Of a stretch of 16,112 nucleotides of DNA, positions 1-7,234 are shown in pieces. A program made the translations under genes and the position numbers. The stretch is from Alphaproteobacteria bacterium (GTDB taxonomy: Bacteria; Pseudomonadota; Alphaproteobacteria; Rhizobiales; Hyphomicrobiaceae). Below the pieces are notes generated by a model that made no database searches, was not told where the DNA came from, and was given only the letters and a program-made list of their open reading frames with translations. The first letter of the stretch is position 1. Every line of letters begins with the position of its first letter. The DNA lies in contig VBAB01000068.1 of NCBI GenBank assembly GCA_005888525.1, positions 1 to 16,112 of the forward strand. Direction: 5' to 3'.

Positions 1-245
1 GCGGGAGCGTCGGAAAGCGGCTGGAAGCACTTGAGCAGGCAACCGCCCATGTCCGGGCAAGGCTTTGTGCAGCCGGGGCAGGGGTGATGGCAGGGCATGT
101 CGTCGGAGCCGTCCGCCATTGCCGCCATGCTCGCCATGCCGGACTTGGCAGACGCCAGCGCGATGCCTGCCGGGATGGCGACAAGTGCCATCGCCATGGC
201 GAGGACGCCAAGGGCCACGAACCAACGATGCAGCGATCTTTTCAC
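1..245 (-). CDS. Small Cys-rich exported protein, partial (3' end outside window)
   Basis: An open frame runs leftward from a GTG codon at 245-243 to the window edge without a stop, giving about 81 residues. It begins VKRSLHRWFVALGVL and continues as a hydrophobic stretch (about residues 8-31), which looks like a signal peptide or N-terminal anchor. A Met-rich linker follows, then a dense cysteine block with the spacing CHHPCPGCTKPCP, then GGCLLKCFQPLSD. Seven cysteines and two histidines in about 25 residues suggest metal binding or disulfides in the periplasm, but I do not recognise a named family and assign no function. The upstream frame closes at a stop with no ATG, so GTG is the best start, although no strong Shine-Dalgarno sequence is visible. 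It lies 67 bp downstream of metalloprotease A on the same strand and may be co-transcribed with it. Confidence 0.6.
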   Translation of the reverse strand, partial: MKRSLHRWFVALGVLAMAMALVAIPAGIALASAKSGMASMAAMADGSDDMPCHHPCPGCTKPCPDMGGCLLKCFQPLSDAP

Positions 246-312
246 GCGAAGACTGTGCCACAGCGGGAGGGCGGCGACAAGGAAGCAGCATGTCTCTGCT
301 CAGGCATGAGCC

Positions 313-1929
313 CTACCTGAAATTCGACACGCGCTCGGCTTGCTCGAGAATAACGCGGGCGTTGTCCGCGGCGTCGGTGCCGGTAGGCTCCCCCCGGTAC
401 ATGATCCGGGGGTTCGACCAGAATGGTATGCGCGGACAGCCGTCGCAACCCTTCTGGTAGCTCATGATGTCGCGCCACTTGGTGCCGTTGACATGCCCGT
501 GGCCATAGGGAAACGGCGCATCGTTCGCATCAATGATCCGGTCGTGACGCGCGCCGATGATGTGGCCGATCTCGTGGGCAATCGAGATGGTGATTGCGGC
601 GCATGAGTGATGCACCACGAAATAGGCCTCCTCGGCATCTGCCCCAACGCGCGTCGAGAGGCCGCAGCCGGACGGATCCTCCAGGATCAACCCGACGATG
701 TCGGCGCGCTTTTCGTTGCGCAGCTTGCGAACGTCCTTGAAGGCACCGAGCCCGTCCACCATGCGATAGAGATGGGTGAATTGATCGCCGCCCGTCTCGT
801 CGTAGTCGATCAATTGTTTATGCACGAGCTGCAAGCTGATATTGCCGAGGCCGCTGTTGCGGAAGGTCTCGTTGGCTTGCTCGACCGCGAGCTCGAGCAG
901 ATCGCCTGGATCGCGGATGTAACGGCTCGCCGCCTTCTGCGTGTAGAGGAGCATCAGGTCGATGGTGATCTTCTTGGCTTCGAGCGCCTGGCGCTCGGCA
1001 TCGGCGAGTGGCTTGACCCGTGGGAGAGGACGTGGCTTGGCCGTCGCCTCGGGCTGCGCTGCGGCACGGTCCGCGGGCGGACGGGCGTTGTCTGCCTTCT
1101 CCGGCGAATGGTCGGGCGGCATCATCTTGGGATCCGTCTCGACTACCGCGTGAACCTCGCCGCCCATGTTCACGATCGTGTAGATGTGGCCCTTGTAGCC
1201 GAACACGCCCGACAGATGACCGTCCTTCCACCACATCAGCACGGCGCTCTCTCCGGTCTCCTCTACGCTACCACGCCACGTGCTGCCCTTCTCGGTGGCG
1301 GAGACCTTCAGGCGCAGAATGGTGACTTGCTGCGTGTCGTTGATGGGAAGCACGATCCTGGAGACCGAGTCCTGCGGCGGGCTGCTGCCTGCAGGGACAG
1401 GCTTGTTTGCTCCGGACGTCAAAGCATATTCGGCAACCTCTGGTTCCGGTGCCTTCATCATATTGACGCCGACGAATTCGCGAGAGGCTCGCGCTCTCCT
1501 GAGCATGCCCTCCTGGGCCGCCGACATCGCCACCGGCCCCTGATGGCGCCTGAGGATGTGATTGGAGTCCGCGCGCAGACGGATGATCTTGCAACCGAAC
1601 ACCCGGAGCCTCTGGACCAAGCGCGCGAAGCGCGATTGCGGCACCGACCAGACCTCGGATTGCGTGTGGCCCAGCGTCTCGAATTCCTTCTTGCCGAGCA
1701 CCCTCGAAAGCACGGAATAGGCCTTGGACTTGAACTTGGGCGTATGGGAAATGATGACCTTGTCGGTGACCGGTTGTTGGCCTTTGCCGGCAGTGACGCG
1801 GTTGTTGCCGCCCGCACCGGTCTGCGCCGTAGCGCCAGGAGCCGCGAATGTGCTGATCGAGGCTGCGACCATGACGATGCCGAGGTGTGCAGCAACGCTG
1901 CTGGGGAGTTTGGCAGCGGTGTGGAGCAT
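313..1929 (-). CDS. Secreted reprolysin-like zinc metalloprotease (paralog A)
   Basis: The product is a 538-residue exported metzincin-type protease. A signal peptide is visible at the N-terminus (hydrophobic residues about 10-30, likely cleavage near ATA-QTG around residue 35). A prodomain-like region of about 270 residues follows, then a catalytic domain from about residue 325 (ITIDLMLLYT). The zinc site HEIGHIIGARHD is at 452-463 and matches HExxHxxGxxHD; the Met-turn DIMSY follows, with the Met at about 489. Cysteines in SGCGLS, HHSCAA and GCDGCP probably form disulfides. This architecture fits the M12B/reprolysin-like families; the substrate is unknown. The ATG at 1929 is preceded by GAGGG at suitable spacing. 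It lies 92 bp downstream of the anti-sigma gene, probably in the same operon, and is homologous along its full length to the 557-residue protease at 4102-5775. Confidence 0.88.
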   Translation of the reverse strand: MLHTAAKLPSSVAAHLGIVMVAASISTFAAPGATAQTGAGGNNRVTAGKGQQPVTDKVIISHTPKFKSKAYSVLSRVLGKKEFETLGHTQSEVWSVPQSRFARLVQRLRVFGCKIIRLRADSNHILRRHQGPVAMSAAQEGMLRRARASREFVGVNMMKAPEPEVAEYALTSGANKPVPAGSSPPQDSVSRIVLPINDTQQVTILRLKVSATEKGSTWRGSVEETGESAVLMWWKDGHLSGVFGYKGHIYTIVNMGGEVHAVVETDPKMMPPDHSPEKADNARPPADRAAAQPEATAKPRPLPRVKPLADAERQALEAKKITIDLMLLYTQKAASRYIRDPGDLLELAVEQANETFRNSGLGNISLQLVHKQLIDYDETGGDQFTHLYRMVDGLGAFKDVRKLRNEKRADIVGLILEDPSGCGLSTRVGADAEEAYFVVHHSCAAITISIAHEIGHIIGARHDRIIDANDAPFPYGHGHVNGTKWRDIMSYQKGCDGCPRIPFWSNPRIMYRGEPTGTDAADNARVILEQAERVSNFR

Positions 1930-2021
1930 CAGGGCACCCTCGATCGGCTCGCCGGCGGCAGCTACCCCGGTACCGGCCTACTATGGCGAAGGTCAAGCCA
2001 GTCGCAAACTGCAACCTACCC

Positions 2022-2783
2022 TCAGGGCGTTGCCGGGACGAGCTTGCCGATGAATATGATCGGGCCGCTTGGCATTTCCGTCGGGGAGCCGCCCTCGGGC
2101 TCCAGACTGACAGAAAGCGTTGCGTTCACGAGGTCGGCGGGGGTTGCCAGGGTGCGCCAGGCCCAAGTCGTCGGCTCCGACTGGGAGACGACCCCCAACG
2201 AGCTCGGCGCCGCCGATCCTCCCTGAGTCAGCCAAAGCTGATAGCTTCGTCTCGGCGCTGGTCGGACTGTGACGGGAGTAATCTTGATGGTGTGCGCCGC
2301 CAGATCGAGGGACACCACAAAGCCTGGCGGGCCCGCGGCTCTTGCGCTCTCGTCCGCCGTGGGCCCCGCAGCGCTCCTATGCAATTCCGCAACAAATGCC
2401 GTTGGTGGGCCGGGCGAATTTTGAAAGAGCCAGACCACGATCAACGCAAGGCACGCCGCCAACGCGCCCGCACCGACGGCCAGTCCTCGCCAGCGCCGAG
2501 CGCTCCGACGCAACGGGGTCGCCTCTGCCCTCTCGATCGACGCGCCCCCCTGCCCCCAGATCCGCTTGGCGATGGTCGAATAGAGGTGCGCCGGCGGCGC
2601 CGGCGGCTCGATCCCCGGCACTCCGTCAGCGAGCGTCCCGAGACGTCGCTCCCAATCCCCGATGGCTTCACGCAGTGTCACATCCGTCCTGCAGCGGGCA
2701 GCGACCTGCGCCCGCTCGGCAGGGTCGAGCGATCCGACCACGTACTCCGCGGCCAATCCGTCAACGTCGTCGTCATCAGTCAT
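2022..2783 (-). CDS. Membrane anti-sigma factor, RskA-like
   Basis: The product has 253 residues when started at the ATG at 2783, which overlaps the TGA of the upstream sigma gene as ATGA and so indicates translational coupling. The frame is open further upstream, but that part lies inside the sigma gene. The N-terminal cytoplasmic part (MTDDDDVDGLAAEYVVGSLD, to about residue 55) resembles the sigma-binding segment of RskA/SigK-type anti-sigma factors. It lacks the HxxxCxxC zinc motif of ZAS proteins. A Pro-rich linker follows, then one transmembrane helix at about 99-120 and an extracytoplasmic RskA-type C-terminal domain with the signature SYQLWLTQGG and a final GPIIFIGKLVP. Expected role: hold the cognate ECF sigma at the membrane until an envelope signal triggers release. 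Family assignment is good; the signal is unknown. Confidence 0.87.
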   Translation of the reverse strand: MTDDDDVDGLAAEYVVGSLDPAERAQVAARCRTDVTLREAIGDWERRLGTLADGVPGIEPPAPPAHLYSTIAKRIWGQGGASIERAEATPLRRSARRWRGLAVGAGALAACLALIVVWLFQNSPGPPTAFVAELHRSAAGPTADESARAAGPPGFVVSLDLAAHTIKITPVTVRPAPRRSYQLWLTQGGSAAPSSLGVVSQSEPTTWAWRTLATPADLVNATLSVSLEPEGGSPTEMPSGPIIFIGKLVPATP

Positions 2784-3325
2784 TGGCCGAGACAATCCTT
2801 GAGCTGGGCGAGACTTCGCCGCAGCCACGTCTTCACTGTCGACACCGGTCGCTTGATCCGGCCTGCAATCTCCTCCCTGGTCATGCCGTAGTAGTAAGCC
2901 AGTAGCACAATCTGACTCTTCTCCGGCTCCAATCTGTCCAGGCATGCCTTCAGGCGCAGCATCTCCTCCTTTCGACCATGATCGGCGAGGGGGTCGTCGT
3001 CATTCGCGATCTCCAGAACTCCCGGCATCTCTTCGAGCGACCTCATCGGCTTGCGCTTGACCTCGTCCAAGGCACGGTTGCGAGCGATGGCCACCAGCCA
3101 CGTAATCGGCGAACTGAGGGCAGGATCGTATTCGGCCGCGCGCTGCCAAACTCGAAGGTAGACCTCCTGTAGCACCTCCTCTGCCAGGTCACGTCGGACC
3201 AATATACGAACGACAACGCCAAACAGTTTCGCCGATGTAGCGGCGTACAGAGCCTCGAATGCCGAGCGATCGCCCTTTGCAACGCGGGAAATCGCATTCG
3301 TCAGGTCGGCTTTGGATGTCGGCAT
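2780..3325 (-). CDS. ECF RNA polymerase sigma factor
   Basis: The product is a 181-residue sigma-70 family protein of extracytoplasmic-function type. Region 2 spans about residues 22-91 (FEALYAATSAKLFG, then DLAEEVLQEVYLRVWQ and WLVAIARNRALDEVKR). Region 4 spans about 124-176 (LDRLEPEKSQIVLLAYY, then the helix-turn-helix MTREEIAGRIKRPVSTVKTWLRRSL). No sigma region 3 is present, as expected. I chose the ATG at 3325 because GAGGCG lies about ten bases upstream and the length is normal for the family; an in-frame ATG at 3388 would add 21 residues not typical of ECF sigmas. It is coupled to the anti-sigma gene by an ATGA overlap. Likely targets are its own operon and possibly the divergent genes starting at 3666, which is inferred from position and a candidate promoter only. 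Confidence 0.92.
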   Translation of the reverse strand: MPTSKADLTNAISRVAKGDRSAFEALYAATSAKLFGVVVRILVRRDLAEEVLQEVYLRVWQRAAEYDPALSSPITWLVAIARNRALDEVKRKPMRSLEEMPGVLEIANDDDPLADHGRKEEMLRLKACLDRLEPEKSQIVLLAYYYGMTREEIAGRIKRPVSTVKTWLRRSLAQLKDCLGQ

Positions 3326-3424
3326 TGCTGCGCCTCGCACCCGAGCGGCATGTCCAAGGCAAGTGTGCCCGAGCCGCAGATAGTCCATGTCGAGCCGATT
3401 TGAAGCCTCGAAACGGCGTTTCGT

Positions 3425-3438
3425 TCACGATACCGTGA
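3425..3438. promoter_or_regulatory. Candidate operator TCACG-N4-CGTGA (copy 1)
   Basis: An exact 5-bp inverted repeat with a 4-bp spacer (ATAC) lies 100 bp upstream of the sigma-factor start codon. It sits next to a second palindrome (CGAAACG-G-CGTTTCG, 3409-3423). The same TCACG-N4-CGTGA architecture occurs at 11180-11193 upstream of the phasin gene. The symmetry suggests a homodimeric DNA-binding protein, but no known regulator is assigned. Confidence 0.35.
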
Positions 3439-3612
3439 TCTGTGCCTTGGACAACACAATCTTGTGACAGATGATGCCTCGTCGAGAAACGTAGAGAACG
3501 GATGGTTTTTTCGGCCCTGCACGACGATCAGGAACTGGACCATCAGTCAACTCTCCTCAAGGAGCATCAAAAAATCTTGGCTCGACATTGAAACCAATCT
3601 TGAGGAGTTGTC

Positions 3613-3639
3613 GTAACTGCACCCGACGGATGCTCCGTC
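3613..3639 (+). promoter_or_regulatory. Candidate ECF-type promoter for the 3666 gene
   Basis: GTAACT at 3613-3618 and CGTC at 3636-3639 are separated by 17 bp. An AAC-containing -35 and a CGTC -10 is the usual form of ECF sigma promoters. It ends 26 bp before the ATG at 3666, which is suitable for a short leader. The palindrome GACGGA-TGC-TCCGTC (3624-3638) overlaps the proposed -10. If real, it would tie the exported-protein operon to the adjacent sigma factor; this is a pattern match only. Confidence 0.35.
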
Positions 3640-3665
3640 GTAGCTATGAAAATGGAGATCTACCC

Positions 3666-3977
3666 ATGAAGCGTCTCATACTCGCCGCCGTGGCTGCTGC
3701 TGCGCTAAGTGCCCCCGCAATGGCCGCCAACTGCGCGAAGGACTACAAGGACTTCTGGCAGAGCCTCGACCGCGAGAAATTCGCAAAGTTGTCCGCCGAG
3801 CAGATCGCCGACCTCAGCCGTACGGCCCTGCGTGGCTTCGATGCGTGCACGGCGGGCGACGAGCGGTTCACGGCCGACAATTTCTTCAAGCGGCTTCAGT
3901 CGGATGCGAACGCAAAGGCCTCCGACATCTTCAAGCCCGGCGGCGGCTTCGACTCCCCCAACGCGAAGAAGAAGTAA
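3666..3977 (+). CDS. Small exported protein of unknown function
   Basis: The product has 103 residues when started at the ATG at 3666, which has GGAG about nine bases upstream. The frame is open further upstream (ATG at 3588), but only this start gives an immediate signal peptide, MKRLILAAVAAAALSAPAMA, cleaved before ANCAKDYKDFW. The mature part is about 83 residues, probably helical, and rich in Lys, Asp and Ala. It has two cysteines (C23 and C61) that could form one disulfide, and ends in a Gly-rich, lysine-terminated tail (GGGFDSPNAKKK). I do not recognise a family. It is the first gene rightward from the control region of the ECF sigma operon, with a candidate ECF promoter directly upstream, and is followed by a strong hairpin before metalloprotease B. 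That position would suit a periplasmic stress or protease-accessory protein, but this is only inference. Confidence 0.75.
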   Translation: MKRLILAAVAAAALSAPAMAANCAKDYKDFWQSLDREKFAKLSAEQIADLSRTALRGFDACTAGDERFTADNFFKRLQSDANAKASDIFKPGGGFDSPNAKKK

Positions 3978-4000
3978 GCGCCTCCTGACCGTAGGATTGC

Positions 4001-4033
4001 TCTGTGGGCGCCGCCAATCGCGGCGCCCACAGA
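4001..4033 (+). terminator. Strong stem-loop after the 3666 gene
   Basis: A perfect 14-bp inverted repeat (TCTGTGGGCGCCGC at 4001-4014 and its complement at 4020-4033) encloses a 5-nt loop. It starts 24 bp after the TAA at 3977. No T-run follows, so it may be an attenuator or mRNA-stabilising 3' structure rather than a full intrinsic terminator. It would lower or separate expression of metalloprotease B relative to the small exported protein. Confidence 0.6.
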
Positions 4034-4101
4034 TATGGCGGTCGCTCAGTTGATTCCTGCTGAAGTGTCCGCGTCAGCTCTGCGAAGGGAGCCAGCCGGA
4101 C

Positions 4102-5775
4102 ATGCGCCGCACTCTGCCCACCACACGCCGCTGCTACCTGCGTATTGCATCGCGCTTGCTTGTCGCAGCGCTCTTGGCTTCGGCTATTTCCGCGGTTCGA
4201 CCAGGCCTCGCACAGGATGCGAAAAGCGAGGGCCGCTCCGAGCTGATCCTGCAGAACCTGCCGCCGAAGGGCTCGAAGGCCTACAACGATTTGCTGGGTC
4301 GCGCCGGCAAGACCGCAAACGGCCAGGTGCTGGGCTTCACGCAGTCGGAGATGTGGTCGATGCCGACGTCGCGCATCGAGGACGTGATACGCCAAGGCGA
4401 GGCCCTGGGCGTGAAGATGACCAGGCTCGGCACCGACTGGAACCAAGTTCTCAAGCGGCCGAGCGCGCCGATGGCCATGTCGCCGTCTCAGGAAGCGATG
4501 ATGCAGGCCATGAAAGGATCAAAAGAGACGATGGGCGTCGGCATGATGGCATCGCCGAACGCCGCGGTCGTCGAGTATGCCCTGATGAAGGATTACGATC
4601 CGAAGTCGGCGATCGGCAAGCGTCCTGCCGCGCTGATTCAAAAGATTGTCATTCCCCTGAATGAGCGCGAGACTATCACCGCGCGGCGCACCAGCGTCGA
4701 CATGAAGAAGGACGGCTGCACCTGGCGCGGTGAGATCGAGGGCACGGGCGAGCCGGTCATGCTGATGTGGTGGAAGGGCGGCCGCTTCAACGGCATGTTC
4801 ACCTACCGCGGGCACATGTACAGCCTGAAGAACATGGGCGGCGAAGTGCATGCCGTCGTCGAAACCGACCCCGGGAAGATGCCTCCCGATCACGGCTCCA
4901 TGCCGGCGCAGCCGCAGAGCGCGGACGTGAAGGATGATCCGCTGGTTGCTCGCGGCGAAGGGGCGATGATGCGTCCGCGGGATCGCTCGAATCTGAAGGA
5001 CCGGCAAGATTCAATCGGTGGCGTGACGCTTCCGAAACTCGAAGCGGCTCCTGATCCTGCGCCAACGAAAATCCAGCCGCTGCCGGCCGCAAAGCGGCGT
5101 GCAATGGCTGCAAAGAAGGTCACCATTGATCTAATGGTGCTGTACACGAGCAAGGTGGTCTCCAAGTATCTCGACCTCGACAAGGACCTGATCGCGATTT
5201 CGGTGGAGCAGGCAAACGAGTCTTTCACGAACAGCGGTCTCGGCAAGATCAGGCTTCGCCTCGTTCACAGCCAGCTGATCGATTACGACGAGTCGGACGG
5301 GGAGCATTTCAACCACCTCTATCGCATGGTCGACGGAGAGGGCCCGTTCAAGGGAATTCGCAAGCTGCGCAACGAGAAGCATGCCGATGTCGTCGCCCTC
5401 ATCGTCGACGATGCGTCAGGTTGCGGGCTTTCGACGCGCGTTGGGGCCGATGCCGACGAGGCTTTCGTCGTCGTTCATCACTCCTGTGCGGCATTGACTT
5501 ATTCGATCGCGCACGAGGTCGGCCACATCATCGGCGCGCGCCACGACTTGTCCCTGGACAAGAACGTGACACCGTTCGCCTACGGCCACGGCTTCGTGAA
5601 CGGCAAGAAATGGCGCGACATCATGAGCTACAAGGCGAGCTGCGACGGTTGCCCGCGCGTTCCCATCTGGTCGAACCCGACGATAAAGTTCAAGGGCGAC
5701 CCGGCCGGCACCCTGGATGCGGACAACTCGCGGGTGATACTCGAGCAGGCGGAGCGCGTGTCGAAATTCCGCTAG
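4102..5775 (+). CDS. Secreted reprolysin-like zinc metalloprotease (paralog B)
   Basis: The product is a 557-residue exported metzincin and a full-length paralog of the protease at 313-1929. The basic N-terminus (MRRTLPTTRRCYLR), hydrophobic core and GLA-QDA site near residue 37 form a signal peptide. A prodomain-like region precedes the catalytic domain, which begins at about residue 340 (VTIDLMVLYT). The zinc motif HEVGHIIGARHD is at 471-482 and the Met-turn DIMSY has its Met at about 508. The cysteines in SGCGLS, HHSCAA and SCDGCP match paralog A. A Cys in A's prodomain (FGCKIIRL) is Val here (LGVKMTRL), so a conserved cysteine-switch is not supported. GGGAG lies upstream of the ATG. The gene is followed after 35 bp by two M16 peptidase genes, probably in one operon. 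The substrate is unknown. Confidence 0.88.
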   Translation: MRRTLPTTRRCYLRIASRLLVAALLASAISAVRPGLAQDAKSEGRSELILQNLPPKGSKAYNDLLGRAGKTANGQVLGFTQSEMWSMPTSRIEDVIRQGEALGVKMTRLGTDWNQVLKRPSAPMAMSPSQEAMMQAMKGSKETMGVGMMASPNAAVVEYALMKDYDPKSAIGKRPAALIQKIVIPLNERETITARRTSVDMKKDGCTWRGEIEGTGEPVMLMWWKGGRFNGMFTYRGHMYSLKNMGGEVHAVVETDPGKMPPDHGSMPAQPQSADVKDDPLVARGEGAMMRPRDRSNLKDRQDSIGGVTLPKLEAAPDPAPTKIQPLPAAKRRAMAAKKVTIDLMVLYTSKVVSKYLDLDKDLIAISVEQANESFTNSGLGKIRLRLVHSQLIDYDESDGEHFNHLYRMVDGEGPFKGIRKLRNEKHADVVALIVDDASGCGLSTRVGADADEAFVVVHHSCAALTYSIAHEVGHIIGARHDLSLDKNVTPFAYGHGFVNGKKWRDIMSYKASCDGCPRVPIWSNPTIKFKGDPAGTLDADNSRVILEQAERVSKFR

Positions 5776-5810
5776 CACGGCGATCCGATGCAGGCGCGAA
5801 AGCAACTTCC

Positions 5811-7214
5811 ATGTCCGTGAGCGGCTCCATGCAGACGACGACCGGTCAGAGGACCATGCATTGGCTGGGCGGAGCGCTCCTCGTGTCGGCATTGTGGCTG
5901 GCGGGAAGCCATGCCCGCGCCGAGCCGCAAGTGAGCGCGTTCAAGCTCGCCAACGGCATGGATGTCGTGGTGATCCCCGATCATCGGGTGCCGGTCGTCA
6001 CGCATATGGTGTGGTACCGCGCCGGCGCCGCCGACGATCCGTGGGGAACCTCGGGGATCGCCCATTTCCTCGAGCACCTCATGTTCAAGTCGACCGGTAA
6101 GATCAAGTCGGGGGAGTTTTCGCGCATCATCACCAGGCTCGGCGGGCGCGACAACGCAACGACCACGCACGATACGACGTCCTACTATCAGCGCGTTGCC
6201 AAGGAGCATCTGCGCCGCGTGATGGAGTTGGAAGCGGATCGCATGGTGAACCTGCGGCTGGTGGAGGCCGAGGTGCTGACGGAGCGCAACGTGATCCTGG
6301 AGGAGCGCCGCTCCGGCGTGGACGCCAACCCGCTCAGCATCCTGAGCGAGCAGATGCTCGCCGCCCTCTACCTCAATCATCCATATCATCGACCTTCCCT
6401 GGGCTGGGAGCACGAGATGAGCGCGCTCTCTCTCAAGGACGCGCAGAGATTCTATCGGCGCTTCTATGCGCCCAACAACGCCGTCCTGGTAGTGGCCGGC
6501 GACGTCACGCCACAAGAGGTTCGGCCGCTGGCGCAGGCAACGTATGGGCGCAACAAGTCCAACCCCGCGATCACCCCGCGCGTCCGCGCGCAAGAGCCCC
6601 CAGCCATCGCGGCTCGCCGTGTTCACCTCGAAGACGCGCGAGCGGGCGCGCCGCTGCTGCTGCGCTACTATCGAACGCCCAGCTACTTCTCCGGCCGCCC
6701 GGGACAGGCAGAAAGCATCGAATTGTTGTCATGGATAGTCGGAAACGATGACACCTCGCGCCTCTATCGGCGGCTGGTCGCGGGCAACCTGGCGTCGACG
6801 GCTGGAACCAACTTCGACGGCAACGCCCTCGAAGGCGGCCGCTTGGCGTGCGTCATCATCCCGTTGCCGGGAATCACGCTGGAGAGGGTGGAGTCAGAAC
6901 TCGACGCAGTCATTGCCGATGTCCGCCAGAACGGCGTGACACAAGAGGAGCTGGAGCGCGCGAAATCGGCGCTCGAGGCGCAGCGCGTGTTCGAGTCGGA
7001 CAATCAGACGACGCTGGCGAACCGTTACGGGCAAGGCGTGACGCTTGGCCGCTCGATCGCCGACATCGATGCTGTCTCCACCCGCATCCAGTCGAGAACC
7101 CTCGACGACATGAAACAGGCGGCAGGAGAGTTCCTCAACGCGCAACGCTCTGTGACGGCCACGCTCACTCCGACCGAAGCGACCGGTACCGTGCCGGTGG
7201 CAACCAAGCAGTAA
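5811..7214 (+). CDS. M16 family zinc peptidase, catalytic type
   Basis: The product has 467 residues from the ATG at 5811. It has an N-terminal hydrophobic signal (LGGALLVSALWLAGSHARA, cleavage near residue 37). The inverted zinc motif HFLEH is at residues 85-89, and the third ligand is a Glu in VILEERR (164-165), the spacing expected for HxxEH-x74-76-E. The C-terminal half has the second M16 domain. The protein resembles the periplasmic or exported M16B peptidases that pair with an inactive partner. The start is uncertain: ATGs at 5829 and 5856 are also in frame, the last preceded by AGAGG at short spacing. The downstream gene (7235) encodes the non-catalytic partner after a 20-bp gap. The substrate is unknown; M16 enzymes usually degrade short unfolded peptides, so it could finish products of the upstream endoprotease. 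Confidence 0.9.
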   Translation: MSVSGSMQTTTGQRTMHWLGGALLVSALWLAGSHARAEPQVSAFKLANGMDVVVIPDHRVPVVTHMVWYRAGAADDPWGTSGIAHFLEHLMFKSTGKIKSGEFSRIITRLGGRDNATTTHDTTSYYQRVAKEHLRRVMELEADRMVNLRLVEAEVLTERNVILEERRSGVDANPLSILSEQMLAALYLNHPYHRPSLGWEHEMSALSLKDAQRFYRRFYAPNNAVLVVAGDVTPQEVRPLAQATYGRNKSNPAITPRVRAQEPPAIAARRVHLEDARAGAPLLLRYYRTPSYFSGRPGQAESIELLSWIVGNDDTSRLYRRLVAGNLASTAGTNFDGNALEGGRLACVIIPLPGITLERVESELDAVIADVRQNGVTQEELERAKSALEAQRVFESDNQTTLANRYGQGVTLGRSIADIDAVSTRIQSRTLDDMKQAAGEFLNAQRSVTATLTPTEATGTVPVATKQ

Positions 7215-7234
7215 CCAGAGAATAGGGGCCTCGG

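Larger units (their letters stand above)
3326..3665. promoter_or_regulatory. Divergent control region between sigma operon and exported-protein operon
   Basis: This 340-bp stretch has no convincing gene. It must hold the promoters for the leftward sigma operon and the rightward small exported protein. Visible structure, left to right: a 15-bp palindrome CGAAACG-G-CGTTTCG at 3409-3423; the palindrome TCACG-ATAC-CGTGA at 3425-3438; a short hairpin CTCC-TCAA-GGAG at 3553-3564 inside a longer inverted repeat (arms 3548-3561 and 3599-3610); and an ECF-like promoter candidate at 3613-3639 that contains a GACGGA-TGC-TCCGTC palindrome. The density of symmetric elements is higher than in the other intergenic gaps of this window. 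Confidence 0.6.

Noticed and set aside
298..311. GCTCA-GGCA-TGAGC hairpin just after the stop of metalloprotease A as a terminator
   Set aside because: Five-base stem with no T-run; too weak to call, and read-through to the small Cys-rich gene is plausible.
1967..1976. CCGGTACCGG palindrome between the anti-sigma gene and protease A as an operator
   Set aside because: A 10-bp GC-rich palindrome is common by chance here, and no promoter elements flank it convincingly.
607..2226. 539-aa plus-strand open frame opposite metalloprotease A
   Set aside because: No recognisable domain, signal or Shine-Dalgarno sequence. It mirrors the codon structure of the clearly real minus-strand protease, as often happens in GC-rich DNA.
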